Origin: Mesostigma viride
Taxonomy: Eukaryota; Streptophyta; Mesostigmatophyceae; Mesostigmatales; Mesostigmataceae
Assembly (NCBI GenBank): GCA_009746045.1
Contig: RPFO01000167.1
Span: 586,487-650,486, forward strand
DNA length: 64,000 bases
Reading direction: 5' to 3'
The notes below the pieces were generated by a model, which had not been told where the DNA came from, did no database searches, and was given only the letters and a program-made list of their open reading frames with translations. Both the position numbers and the translations under genes were made by a program. Numbering within the stretch: the stretch's first letter is position 1; the number at the start of each line of letters is the position of its first letter. This document shows positions 10,012 to 19,479 of this stretch, piece by piece.

Positions 10012-10468
10012 TGGAGATAAGATCCTGAAAGCGAACCTGTCTCTGCTGCATCAGATCCAGAAGGCGACCCGGAGTCGCGATCAGAATATCAATTCCCTGT
10101 CTCAGAACTTTGACTTGTGACTTCTGGTTCACGCGACCAAAAATCACTGCTTTCCGAAATGGCAGCTCTTTGCCGTAGTCCGTGAAGTTCTTGGATATCT
10201 GTGAGGCGAGTTCTCGAGTAGGAGTAAGGACCAAAACTCGGATCGGGTGATAGCCTTGAGAAGGTGGCTCAGATTTACTCAGAAGCTGAAGAATCGGAAG
10301 CGCGAAGGCGGCGGTTTTTCCTGTGCCTGTTTGAGCACAAGCCAGAACGTCTTTCCGCTCTAAAACGAGAGGGATCGCCTGAGCCTGAATGGGGGTTGGA
10401 GTTTCATACCCTTCGGATGTTACTGCACAAAGAATGGAATCGGATAAATTGAGAGAGGTAAATTTCAT
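10012..10468 (-). pseudogene. Bacterial DEAD-box RNA helicase (RhlE-like), N-terminal fragment
   Basis: From the ATG at 10466-10468 the ORF shows the ordered helicase motifs: Q motif (GYETPTPIQAQAIP), motif I (AQTGTGKT), Ia (PTRELASQ), GG-like region changed to FGRVNQ, and Ib (TPGRLLDL). It then runs into unrelated sequence after about 152 residues, before the DEAD box itself. The style is that of bacterial RhlE proteins and there is no intron. It is truncated at the left edge of a bacterial island. The start has no obvious Shine-Dalgarno sequence. Confidence 0.8.
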
Positions 10469-10790
10469 AATATTTTTTATTTTCAAAGTCTTATACGTTG
10501 TATAAATATTATACTCAAGTACTTAGTGCATTGTCTCTCTGAGGCATACACGGTCTCTAGATCTGGCCAAAGTGTGCCCCAAAAGGGTCAATGATTTTAG
10601 TAGGATCTAGTTATTACTTGATACCTCCTTAGGCGAATCCTTCGCGGAAGCCTCCCTGAATGGAACAGCCACCCATAAAAAACCAACCCACAGCATCAGG
10701 AAAACCCCTCCCAGGCAGCTCTTCATTCCTCATCAGTATAATCGGGTTTTTCGGATTTGTCCCAGACAAAGCCTCTATTTCCCAATACTT

Positions 10791-11501
10791 GTGCACTCTA
10801 ATCAATCTTCGAAACACTCAAATCCCCCAAAGCCGTCTCCTAGCTCTACACCTAGCTCTACAAAAGACGAACTGACTTTTGATACGACCCCCAACCTTCT
10901 GACTTTGCTCAATATCCTCTTTGTACGTCCCCGTCGTCGCGTTGGGCTTCTCTTCCTGAGGGACCGGCCTAACTGGGATGTCATTGCCGGCATTGCTTTC
11001 TCCATTGCGAGTATTACGGATTACTTTGATGGTTACATCACCCGGACTCAAATAATTGAGACGATCTATGGCAAGCTCATGGATCCCTTGGCAGACATAT
11101 TTCTCGTGGTCTCGGCCCTCATCATGCTTCAGGAAATAGGCAGGATTCATCCCGCAGTGGTGATTCTGTTGATCTGCCGAGAAATGGCAATCACCGGGCT
11201 CAGGGCCCTTGCTAGTGCTGAGGGAGTGATTATTGGAGCTTCCGCATCAGCGAAGTGGAATAAAACCGCAACGCAGATGTTTGCGATTCCTTTTATCATG
11301 GCTCAGTCGGGGCTCTTTGGAATCCCACTCGGGCAAGCTGGTACGCTGCTTCTTTATATCTCCCTAGGGATCAGCTTATGGTCTGCGAAAGACTATATCG
11401 TGGAGTTCTTTTATACGGCATCAAAGAAGCAAGAAAGCAGAAGACGAAGGAAAGAAAGCTTGCGCGAGAGGCGCGGCTCGTTTCCCGTGCGGCAAGGCTA
11501 G
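10791..11501 (+). CDS. pgsA: CDP-diacylglycerol-glycerol-3-phosphate 3-phosphatidyltransferase-like protein, bacterial type
   Basis: Contains the CDP-alcohol phosphatidyltransferase signature DYFDGYITR, eleven residues, GKLMDPLAD (D-x2-D-G-x2-A-R...G-x3-D-x3-D, with the usual Ala changed to Thr), several membrane segments, and the PgsA-type block ICREMAITGLRALASAEG. In bacteria the enzyme makes phosphatidylglycerophosphate in the inner membrane. Homology starts near 10865 (PNLLTLLNILF); the 10791 start is a TTG and not convincing. Around 10920-10965 an expected hydrophobic helix reads Arg-rich, while the neighbouring frame reads VPVVALG, which suggests two compensating indels and hence decay. 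It is divergent from the helicase fragment. Confidence 0.75.
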   Translation: MHSNQSSKHSNPPKPSPSSTPSSTKDELTFDTTPNLLTLLNILFVRPRRRVGLLFLRDRPNWDVIAGIAFSIASITDYFDGYITRTQIIETIYGKLMDPLADIFLVVSALIMLQEIGRIHPAVVILLICREMAITGLRALASAEGVIIGASASAKWNKTATQMFAIPFIMAQSGLFGIPLGQAGTLLLYISLGISLWSAKDYIVEFFYTASKKQESRRRRKESLRERRGSFPVRQG

Positions 11502-11654
11502 CTGCAAAAGCGGCTAGCTGGAACTCATCGTAATTTACTTGATCAGACTTTATAGAAAGGTAAATGATGTGTCCGGCATAAACCAGAACCGGTACCGTAC
11601 AGCTCACCGCACAGGAACTGAAACCGAAGCCAAAACAAAAACCGAACCTTACTT

Positions 11655-11745
11655 AGGAGCCACCCACGGTACATCATCCACCAGATGCACATGATTCAGG
11701 TAGCGAGCAACGACAAACAAAGCATCACTCAGCTGGTGGGATCGA
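11655..11745 (-). pseudogene. C-terminal fragment of ATP:cob(I)alamin adenosyltransferase (PduO type), bacterial
   Basis: On the minus strand an open frame reads HQLSDALFVVARYLNHV, then GVEDVPW-like LVDDVPW, and stops at TAA. This matches the C-terminal helix of PduO-type adenosyltransferases (RLSDLLFVLARYxN). Upstream of it the homology stops near 11750, so only the last 30 or so residues are present. It marks the right edge of bacterial island 1. Too short to be certain. Confidence 0.5.
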
Positions 11746-12157
11746 ATACCTCGTGATATTATAGATCGAGGTCCATACAGGGATCAGCCATTCTGGCAGT
11801 GAAAAATAGTACGGCGTATAATACGATTCGTACGCGTATTATACGTAATACGTAGCTTTACCGTACGATATATGTGGTTTTCGTACGGTGCAACGCGTAT
11901 TTGGCACGTACGAGATGATTCCGCGCGTTTTGGGGGGCCTGGGAGGCTGCGGCTCGGTCTTTTTGCTTACTTCTAGAATCTATGCGTACAATTGCAAGGT
12001 TACAGGAGGTGTATCGGGCGATGTGGTTGCTCGGAATGCTGCCAAGCTGGCCGGAAAACACAGCGACGATGAGGGCAATATAGGCTGTCCCTGACCTACA
12101 GGCGCGGCTGTATACCCCGGCATTGTTGGTGCTAGCAATTCAACAGAACGTCTTTAA
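11746..12157. other. Low-complexity GTATTATACG stretch and 5' flank of the second hAT gene
   Basis: 11806-11912 is built from TACGGCGTATAATACG and related words, the first identical to bases near 8190-8205. 11913-12157 has no recognised gene. Since the LINE at 12171-14880 was inserted at the start codon of hAT gene 2, this stretch should be the upstream region of that gene (inference). Confidence 0.45.
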
Positions 12158-12189
12158 TAATAGCAGCCATTAATTAATTAATTAATAGA

Positions 12190-12208
12190 CACGTGACTGC
12201 GTCACGTG
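12190..12208 (-). repeat. 3'-terminal hairpin of LINE A
   Basis: CACGTGAC and GTCACGTG arms around TGC, directly before the TTAA tail. Also present in the copies at 16144-16328 and 62095-62644. A stem-loop at this place is a likely recognition signal for the LINE reverse transcriptase (inference from other LINEs). Confidence 0.7.
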
Positions 12209-12353
12209 AGCATAAGTCCTCAGTGGGAGGGGAACATGGGATGGAATGGATGATGGTATAAGCTATCTAGGTCCTAGTTACAGGGGTGTGGGCACCGCGG
12301 CCCGAATCGCTATGAATGCCATACTAATTGGTCACACATGCGTCACACATGCG

Positions 12354-14790
12354 TCACACATGCGGAGCCCCCACAGGCTTTGGGGTGGTCTCCTTCATCA
12401 CTACTTGCCATCTATCCTTGCGCACCATCTGCCTCCATATTACAGACAAACCAGGAGGCTGCCCGGGGGTGAGCCCGTCACGTCTAGTGTAGCACATGTC
12501 CATGCCGAGTCTATCACGAAAAGTCCACGGGTGGCGGCCCTGCCGCGCGCGGCCGGGGGCACGCCAGGTGAGGACATATCGCCCAGGCTGGACGGGCTTG
12601 GTGCCAGCTAGTCTATCTGATGTATCTACCTGATCTGTGCGGGCCAGGTGCCCGGCTAGGCCCAGGCGCCTGTGCCTAATAATGTGGGAAACATAGGGCA
12701 AATCAGCGTACAAATCTTACTAATGTGCAAACCAAAGGGGATGTTAAGGGCCTTGCGCAGCATCTTGGTGACGGCGCCGTCGAGTCGTTGCTCCAGCTCC
12801 TGCATCAGTGTCCACGTCTCGGCGCCGTAGGTCAGGATCGTCAGAATGACGACCTTGAAGAGGTCACGCTTGACGATCCGGGGTAGGGCGGGGTTGCTCC
12901 ACCAGCGGCGGTGGTCATGGAGGTGCGCCCACGCCATGCCGATCCGTGTCGTCATGTCGTCCTCGCAGTCGGGAAGCCAACTGCCGAGCAGCTTGAAGCG
13001 GCCTGAAGGAGGGTAGTTGACCTCGGCATCGTCTAAGAGGCGGAGTGTGGGTGGGGGCCCTGCCATGCCGATCGAGGGCCAGGGCCTCCGTTTTGGGGCT
13101 GATTTCTAGACCAACCGCCCGAGCCTCGAGCGCCAGGCAGTCCAGCCAAAGTTGGGCAGACTCCGGCTTCTCGATGAGCGTGATGTCGTCGGCATAAATG
13201 AGGTCAGCTAGTAAATTCTGCTTGTTAGTCGGCCCCCCTTCCCCAAGCTCGTTCGTGATCGCTAGGCCAGGGGCACGGCCTGCAATGCTAGCAAAGCAAG
13301 CACGTGCCTGGCGCATAACATAATCCACTACAATAATAAACAGGTACGGCGACAGGACGCAACCCTGCCAGACGCCGGTCTGCAGTGGGCATGCATGGCG
13401 GGGTACGTTAAAGCCGTGTTGAGTGCGCACCGAAGTGGTCGACCCCTCATACAGCGTGCGGATCATGACGGTAATCAGGGGAGTGGGGACGCGAGCGCAA
13501 GCAAGTACAGCCCATAGAGCGTCCCAGAGGACAGAATCAAAAGCCTTGATGAAGTCGACGAAGATCAGGATGGCGGGAAACTCACCAGGTTGCAGGAGAG
13601 CGATTTCCTCGAAGAGGCGACGCGCGACGAAGATGGCCATGACGGTGTTGCGCCCAGGACGGAAGCCCATTTGACTTTCGCCAAGGTGACAGTCGAGAGC
13701 AGAACAAAGGCGGTTGAGGATCATGCGCATGAACAACTTAAGTGCGGCGCTCTGGATGCAGACTCCGGCTGTAGTTGGCGGGGTCGTCAGGGGAACCTTT
13801 GTTTTTGTACAGCATAATACGGTAGCTGTGCTGCCACTCAGGAATCGGCGGCGCGTCGGCAAGCAGGATCCGGTTGCAGACGTCAAGCAGGAACCCCGTG
13901 AGCGCCGTCAGCTTAATCACCGGGGCTGGGAGCTGGTCAGGTCCAACGGCGGCATAGAAGCGGAGTTGCTTGGCGGCGGTGCTCAGCTCGAGCTCGGTGA
14001 ACGGCGGGAGCTGGTTGGGGTCGGCCAGGGGTTCTGTCAGGGCTGGGTACGTGTAGTCCTGCTCAGCGGCGGGCGGCGTGGGCGGCGCAGGGACGTCCGC
14101 AGGCGCTACTGCCAGGCGTGCGGCCGCCAGAGGGCCAACTGGCCAAGCGGCGGAGGCGGCGGGGGGGCGCCGAGCAGCCGGGACTGGGAGGAATACCACT
14201 GGTCGAGCTGCTGCTGCGGTGAGCCAGAGAGCGTCCGCGGCGCCGGCTGCGCGCCGCCGGCGGGCCGTTGGGCGTGACGCAGGCGGGTCCAGGCGTACTT
14301 GCCGTGCTGGTCCTTGAGGTGGGCGAAGTATACTCGCGGACATGAAGGTCCTCCTGCTCCTTGGTCGCCTGCCGGATAGCCGAGTGGTAATCGGCTTCAG
14401 GAGGCGGGCGTAGCGGGCGGGGTCGCTGTTGTCGCGCAGAGCTTGCCGGGCCTGGATGACGGCGGGGAGCCGGTGCAGGCTGGTGAAGCGGGGCGGGCGG
14501 CGGGGGGGCAGTAGGGCCCCGGCCGCGGGCAGCTTGTCAGCGAGGTGCCGAAGGGCCGATGCCGGGCCGGCAGCGAACAGCTGGGCGTGGCTGGCCGGGA
14601 TGTCCAGCGCGTCGACGAACGCCTCTGCGGCGCGCTTGTGGGCGCGTTTTTCAGGGAAGTCCTCCAGAGCGTCGTCAGATTTCTCGAGCAACTGAAGTGT
14701 GCGCAAATCAGGTGGTGCCACGTGCTTACGAAAGGGCGAGGGGAATCGCAGGCGGATGCGGGCGGTGACGATGCGATGATCGGAGCGCAC
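12354..14790 (-). pseudogene. LINE A ORF2: endonuclease end, reverse transcriptase, C-terminal region
   Basis: Starts inside the APE-type endonuclease (SDHRIV motif at 14788). The RT fingers follow (AVGPDQLPAPVIK, ...EWQHSYRIMLYKNKGSPDDPANY), then RT core motifs: FVDFIKAFDSVLW, GVWQGCVLSPYLF, and the catalytic LIYADDITLIE near 13190. After that comes a thumb/C-terminal part with LTILTYGAETWTL, and finally GLSVIWRQMVRKDRW near the stop at 12354. Frames change near 13750 and 12700, so the copy is dead. It would have reverse-transcribed LINE RNA at the target. Confidence 0.85.
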
Positions 14791-14880
14791 CAGGGGGAAT
14801 CATCACATGCGAGCGAGCAGCTAGTACAGATCCTTGATGACGCTTGCGCATTACAACTATAGCCGCCATGGGTGCACAAC

Positions 14881-15965
14881 TAATAGCAGCCATGGGTGCC
14901 GAAATTGACGATGCTGGTGATGTCCCAGTTGGTGATGACCGGGATGAGATGTCTGCGCAACTGTTTGGACCTTTATATAAAAGGATCAACTTATCAAGGA
15001 TGGGCACTGAGGATGGGCACTGAGGTGTACTGGAGGGGCGGGGACCTGATGATCAACCACAAGATGTGGACGCCCCCAGCGGGCTAGAATAGCAATATAG
15101 CCCTAGCTTGTAACCATTGGCGTCACTGCCGCTAAGGCAGCCATGCCTTGAATGTTTGCCTAGCTGTGCCAACATACCTAGTCACGTGCCGCCAACGCAC
15201 GGTACACAACCAGCCATAGCCTTAGCCTAGTCCTAGTACAGCCATGCTACGCCCTGGCTATGTTCAGATTACTTGCCCACACTATACTTGTTATGCCACG
15301 CACATGGGTCTTATTGCACCCACAGTTTGCCGGATCGTTAGCGTGTCCTTTTAGCTAGCGCGCCCGAATGCAGCTGTGGCATGCCTTTGGCATGAAGGAG
15401 ACTGGGGGTCTCTGCCCTTTCTCCTGCATGTAGTGCACACACAGGGATTACAAGCACTTAGGTGCTCCGTGACTCCCCAACGGGAGCACGTGTTTAATTA
15501 ATTAATTAAGGATGGGCACCCGACAGGGAATTACGTAATGGCATGCCTGACTTGTAAGGCGGCCTTCAAGGGCACTGCCACGTGGGCTAAGGCTCACGTC
15601 ACGGCCGGTGGCCAATATGCAACCTTCAATCGGGTGAGCAAAATGCACGAATCCGCCAAAGGTGTTTCGTGTCAGGCTGCTGCAGGAGGAGGCGGAGAAG
15701 GAGGCCAAAAAGCGGCCACGGCAGACCGGATGCAGACCGAGTAGAGATGGCGGCCGAGGTCCGGAACTTGCGTAGGGAAGGTCTGATGAATGAGGAGCCA
15801 GAGATCGAGGAGAGTGATGCACGAACGTGGAAGTCTGCCCGCGCTAGCACTAGCACGTTCGCCGGAGCTGGGTCCAGCGCATCGGAGAGCAAGGGGCGTT
15901 CCGATAATGGAACTCAGCCTGCCGCGGTCGTGACGACCAAGCAGCAGCTTGATGAGGAGCATGTG
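14881..15965 (+). pseudogene. hAT transposase gene 2, N-terminal part with BED finger, interrupted
   Basis: The ORF starts at an ATG in GCAGCCATGGGTGCC (14892), the very site where LINE A was inserted. It runs through SAQLFGPLYKRINLSRMG, is interrupted by an ORF1-only element (15008-15507), and resumes with a BED finger (MACLTCKAAFKGTATWAKAHV), then FRVRLLQEEAEKEAKKR and TKQQLDEEH. The order and spacing match hAT gene 1 (CSLCQAKF..., LIEQAEKDSTAKKR, SKEQLDEEL). A one-base shift lies near 15530 and another near 15670. Only the N-terminal third is present. Confidence 0.65.
15008..15507 (+). mobile_element. ORF1-only LINE, copy B, 12-bp target duplication
   Basis: Flanked by AAGGATGGGCAC at 14996-15007 and 15508-15519. 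It is 5'-truncated: only the last 20 codons of ORF1 remain (VYWRGGDLMINHKMW...), then the family 3' region and a TTAATTAATTAA tail. A second near-copy of the target sequence (15011-15024) stands at the 5' junction, as happens in aberrant LINE 5' ends. Confidence 0.85.
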
Positions 15966-16143
15966 ACATCACTGACATGCGTGTCGTATCATTGGCCATT
16001 AATTATTAATTAATTAATAGACATTGGCCATTAATTAATTTCAATAAGGGAACAGCGTTGTTGTGTCATTGGCCATGGATGGAGTCATGTGCAGTTTTTC
16101 AAATGGGATGACATGCAAGCAAACCCAACAACCATCCTAATAT

Positions 16144-16328
16144 TAATTAATTAATTAATTAATTAATTAATAGACACGTGACTGCGTCACGTGAGCATAA
16201 GTCCTCAGTGGGAGGGGAACATGGGATGGAATGGATGGTATAAGCTATCTAGGTCCTAGTTACAGGGGTGTGGGCACCGCGGCCCGAATCGCTATGAATG
16301 CCATACTGGGTCACACGCGGAGCCCCCA
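16144..16328 (-). mobile_element. LINE A, short 3' copy with 11-bp target duplication
   Basis: 185 bp of LINE A 3' region with a long TTAA tail at the left, flanked by CATCCTAATAT at 16133-16143 and 16329-16339. Tail, hairpin and strand agree with the longer copy at 12171-14880. Confidence 0.85.
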
Positions 16329-16339
16329 CATCCTAATAT

Positions 16340-16762
16340 GGTCTTGATATTAGTGCTCAGCATCACGTTGATATTTGTGTCGTAAGGGCCATCATACCAT
16401 CAAGGAGACAACCAGCGCAGGCCAGAAATCGGGAGAATCCGGACCATGGTAGCACGAGCCTGCCGTTATCTTGTCCGCGTGTTCGAGTCGCTCAGGATTA
16501 TGAATATGAATGGTGATGGAAATGTGTAGCCTTGTGCATTGAAATTATGGCTGGCTTACGTGTAGAGCGACTAGATGACCTAGATGGTGGGGCCGGAAAC
16601 AGCTTGCTTGATCAGGGCGTGTGTTTCGAGCCTAACTGGCCGGGAGTGTCTAGTGGTGAGCACAATTGCTGCGATCGCTCTCCCACCATTTACGAGGAAA
16701 TACCCGCAAATGGAAAACCACTGAAAAGGTCCAGCTAGTCAGTCATTACGTTAGCCATTACT
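16340..16762. other. No recognised gene
   Basis: A 68-residue open frame at 16532-16738 has no motif I recognise. The rest is non-coding. Confidence 0.4.
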
Positions 16763-16806
16763 TAATTAATTAATTAGACTCGTGCTCCCGTTGGGGAGTC
16801 ACGGAG
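16763..16806 (-). mobile_element. ORF1-only LINE, 3'-terminal scrap
   Basis: TTAATTAA tail followed by the first 30 bases of the family 3' end including the stem-loop sequence. A very short 5'-truncated insertion. Confidence 0.55.
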
Positions 16807-16815
16807 CTTAACCCC

Positions 16816-17165
16816 GATGGATGGATGGATGGGTGCAAACAGTCCTACCGGTCTAGTCTATCTACATCGGCTACATACTACATCTATCTAACAACATTCT
16901 AACTACAACATCTATCTAGGCAGCCGCACGCTGCCCTAGGGGGCTATCTGGCGTGCCTCCCACGAGATTGTACACGCGGGCGCTTCCCCACTGGGGGGGG
17001 CTCGTTGTCCTCTATGACCTGGGCCCACTTGGCCTTGTCCATCATCTTCTTCCAAATCACGGAGAGGCCTAGGCCCCCCATGTCCTCTACTAGCTGTTCT
17101 TTGAAGGTGCGGGCCTTGCGGCGTCTAACATCACTGGGCCCAGCCCACGTCAGGAGCCTACGTTA
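16816..17165 (-). pseudogene. LINE C, C-terminal ORF2 fragment with GGAT-type tail
   Basis: On the minus strand a continuous frame (17165 to the stop at 16916) reads LLTWAGPSDVRRRKARTF, LVEDMGGLGLSVIWKKMMDK and VYNLVGGTPDSPLG. It is related to the end of LINE A ORF2 (GLSVIWRQMVRKDRW). The short 3' UTR ends at a tail of four ATGG/CCAT units (16818-16832) rather than TTAA, so this is a separate LINE family. Confidence 0.6.
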
Positions 17166-17560
17166 GCCATGCCATGATTCCAAACGTCCAAGAACTGCAC
17201 ATGGTGCATTTGAAGGCAAAAATCATACCATGTTTACCTTTCACTACCTCTGATTGAACACTAGGGTAAATGAAGGTTTATTCAGCAAGCATGATGATGA
17301 CGGTGGCTTATATTCAGTTGATGCCATGCCGTGTTGGAATAATTACATGAAGTGAGACAACTATGCCTGGAAACACATGTATTTTGTCATGTCTGAAGTG
17401 GTACATGCTCAGATATTCTTAAACCTCCAAAAAACACAGAAAAACAAGCCATTTAGCATTGTACCGTACTAAAGCGTATTATACACCGTACTATGGTATT
17501 ATACATGGTACACCCCGGGACCGTATTTTACCGTACTACGTACTATTTAACTCTGCATTC
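17166..17560. other. Non-coding, ending in GTATTATAC-rich low complexity
   Basis: 17166-17454 shows no gene. 17455-17545 repeats words such as ACCGTACTA and GTATTATAC. It resembles the stretch to the right of bacterial island 1 (11806-11912) and borders the left edge of bacterial island 2. Confidence 0.4.
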
Positions 17561-17779
17561 TGGTCTAGAAGAAGGGGCAACTCCAACCGTAAAACTTGGC
17601 GAGGCAGTACTGTTGATGGGAGTCGGAGAAGGAGGGAAGGGCAAGCTGGTAGTCTGATAGACATTGTAGTGAGTCGTATTTGGCGTACCTCCCCAGGAAA
17701 GATTGACTACGCCTCCTACCGCCGTAGCGGCCAACCCTCCAGGAATCGATGGGATGTCACAAGTTCTTGTGGATTGCAA
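17560..17779 (-). pseudogene. Fibronectin type III-like domain fragment, bacterial style
   Basis: About 70 codons read PSIPGGLAATAVGGVVNLSW, then T-HYNVYQTTS and a Pro/Ser-rich turn, then SPSFTVGVAPSS: the strand pattern of an Fn3 domain (P.xP..L.A......V.LSW, HYNVYR). Such domains are frequent in secreted bacterial proteins. The frame is preceded by TAA and runs out at low-complexity DNA, so both ends are missing. Same strand as scoA-scoB, about 130 bp further on. Confidence 0.5.
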
Positions 17780-17866
17780 TTATTCGTCCCGATGTAGTAT
17801 GATAGCTAGAGTCTCAATCACTATGACCAATGGATTTCCTTAGCAGGCTTTTGTCTTGCACCGCGC

Positions 17867-17887
17867 ATCTCCACCGAAGGTGGAGAT
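17867..17887 (-). terminator. Hairpin with TTCG loop after scoB
   Basis: Arms ATCTCCACC and GGTGGAGAT around GAA (TTC on the transcribed strand, closing as a C-TTCG-G tetraloop). It lies 25 nt behind the scoB stop, where a bacterial operon would end. No U-run follows, so terminator function is only likely. Confidence 0.45.
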
Positions 17888-17912
17888 CCATTCTTAAAAT
17901 GAGCGGACTCTC

Positions 17913-18581
17913 TTACAACTTCATTTCGCGAACATCCGGTGCAATGACCAGCTTAGCAGCCGTAGCCTGCTGGACCTGCTGAGGAGTGACGCCAGGAGCG
18001 CACTCTCGAAGTACCAGACCGTCCGAAGTCACATCAATCACGGCCAGCTCGGTGACGATCTTCTTCACCACTCCGACCCCCGTCAGTGGGAGCGTACACT
18101 TGGGAAGAACCTTGCTCACGCCATCTTTTGAGATGTGGTGCATGGCTACGATCACATTGCTCGCGCCGGCCACCAAGTCCATCGCGCCGCCCATGCCCTT
18201 GACTTTTTTTCCGGGGATCATCCAGTTCGCGATATTCCCTTTTTCATCGACCTCCATCGCACCCAGAATGGTGAGGTCAATATGGCCGCCACGGATCATC
18301 GCGAAAGAGTCCGCGCTGGAGAAAAAAGCGGAACCCGCCATCGTGGTGATGGTCTCTTTTCCCGCATTGATCAGATCCGGATCCACTTCGCCCTCGACCG
18401 GATAAGGCCCAACCCCTAAAAGCCCGTTTTCGCTCTGAATAATTACTGTCATTCCCTTTGGAATGTAGTTCGCCACCAACGTGGGGATTCCGATTCCCAA
18501 ATTGACGTAATAACCGTCTCTCAGCTCCTGAGCGATCCGTTGAGCAATCTGTTCCCGAGACAATCCTTTAGGCCGTGACAT
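17913..18581 (-). CDS. scoB: 3-oxoacid CoA-transferase subunit B, bacterial type
   Basis: 222 residues, the full family length. Subunit B carries the catalytic Glu that forms the glutamyl-CoA thioester; here Glu51 in [12 protein letters not shown]. Earlier comes [16 protein letters not shown] and later [23 protein letters not shown], both typical. With ScoA it moves CoA from succinyl-CoA to acetoacetate (ketone-body use). The ATG lies inside the end of scoA (14-nt overlap), with GGTGAG a few bases ahead. No frame damage is visible: an intact bacterial gene amid eukaryotic transposons. Confidence 0.9.
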   Translation of the reverse strand: MSRPKGLSREQIAQRIAQELRDGYYVNLGIGIPTLVANYIPKGMTVIIQSENGLLGVGPYPVEGEVDPDLINAGKETITTMAGSAFFSSADSFAMIRGGHIDLTILGAMEVDEKGNIANWMIPGKKVKGMGGAMDLVAGASNVIVAMHHISKDGVSKVLPKCTLPLTGVGVVKKIVTELAVIDVTSDGLVLRECAPGVTPQQVQQATAAKLVIAPDVREMKL

Positions 18582-19269
18582 TTCTCACCGTCCGTTTCTC
18601 AATTCGCTTCTTATAATCGCGTCCTTGAAAGATGCGTTTCACATAGACTCCCGGCAGGTGAATCTGATCCGGGTCCAAAGTGCCTGCGGGCACGAGCTCT
18701 TCGACTTCAGCGATGGTGATCTTACCGGCGGTGGCCACCACGGGATTGAAGTTACGCGCGGATTTTCGGAAAATCAGATTCCCCATCGTATCGCCCTTCC
18801 AGGCCTTCACGAGGGCAAAGTCCGCTTTCAACGCTCGTTCGAGAACGTAGTTGCGCCCGTCGAACTCACGTACATCCTTCCCTTCCGCGATGAGGGTACC
18901 CACTCCCGTAGGAGTGTAGAAAGCCGGAATTCCGGCTCCTCCGGCTCTGAGCTTTTCCGCCAAGGTGCCCTGAGGGGTCAGCTCCACTTCCAGCTCTCCT
19001 GAGAGAACTAGAGATTCAAAGAGCTTATTCCCACCGACATAACTGGCGATTGCTTTCTTCACCTGTCTTCGCTGCAGGAGAAGACCGATCCCGAAATCAT
19101 CCACCCCCGCGTTGTTCGAAATACAGGTGAGATTCTTCACCCCTTTTTCGACCAATGCGGCGATACAGTTTTCCGGAATTCCACAGAGCCCGAACCCGCC
19201 CAGGGCGAGAACCGCTCCGTCAGGAATATCCCGGATCGCTTCTTTGGCGTCTTGAACGATCTTATTCAT
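18568..19269 (-). CDS. scoA: 3-oxoacid CoA-transferase subunit A, bacterial type
   Basis: 233 residues, complete. The N-terminal [19 protein letters not shown] is the subunit A signature; [35 protein letters not shown] and [14 protein letters not shown] follow in the expected order. It pairs with ScoB to form the heteromeric CoA-transferase. The start is fixed by a strong ribosome binding site 8 nt upstream. The 14-nt overlap with scoB is a prokaryotic operon arrangement. The taxon of origin cannot be read from the sequence. Confidence 0.9.
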   Translation of the reverse strand: MNKIVQDAKEAIRDIPDGAVLALGGFGLCGIPENCIAALVEKGVKNLTCISNNAGVDDFGIGLLLQRRQVKKAIASYVGGNKLFESLVLSGELEVELTPQGTLAEKLRAGGAGIPAFYTPTGVGTLIAEGKDVREFDGRNYVLERALKADFALVKAWKGDTMGNLIFRKSARNFNPVVATAGKITIAEVEELVPAGTLDPDQIHLPGVYVKRIFQGRDYKKRIEKRTVRNVTA

Positions 19270-19277
19270 AGCAAAAA

Positions 19278-19290
19278 CTCCACCTTCCTT
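19278..19290 (-). promoter_or_regulatory. Shine-Dalgarno site of scoA
   Basis: On the minus strand AAGGAAGGTGGAG ends 8 nt before the scoA ATG. The same purine-rich word is repeated once just upstream. Such a site has no role in eukaryotic nuclear translation and supports a direct bacterial origin. Confidence 0.7.
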
Positions 19291-19406
19291 ATCTCCACCT
19301 TCCTCATACGGATGAGGCTGAAGCTTTATTTTGTGCCGTTTACCAGTAGTATTTCTTATCTCGGTTACATACTATTGAGCCTAATATTGCTCGGTTATAG
19401 TGAAAA

Positions 19407-19479
19407 GGTCCTAAATTTAGGACAAAGTCTAAATTTAGGACGAGGTCTAGATTTAGGACAAGATCCTAAATTTAGGACC
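19407..19479. repeat. Four tandem palindromic iterons
   Basis: Four copies of an 18-20 bp unit whose core is CTAAATTTAG or a one-base variant. The outer copies are fully palindromic (TCCTAAATTTAGGA). Located between bacterial island 2 and the EF-hand gene. Confidence 0.85.

Larger units (their letters stand above)
12171..14880 (-). mobile_element. LINE A (L1/APE-type), 5'-truncated, 13-bp target duplication
   Basis: Flanked by the direct repeat TAATAGCAGCCAT at 12158-12170 and 14881-14893. The 3' end (minus strand) is a (TTAA)n tail at 12171-12188, preceded by a perfect hairpin (12190-12208, 8-bp arms around TGC). The 5' end is cut inside the endonuclease domain. Shorter copies of the same 3' end lie at 16144-16328 and 62095-62644. 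Confidence 0.85.

Noticed and set aside
17667-17680. T7 RNA polymerase promoter-like 14-mer (AATACGACTCACTA on the minus strand)
   Set aside because: It falls within the conserved Fn3 codons for N-T-T-H-Y-N and lacks the rest of the promoter; most likely chance, though a vector check is cheap.
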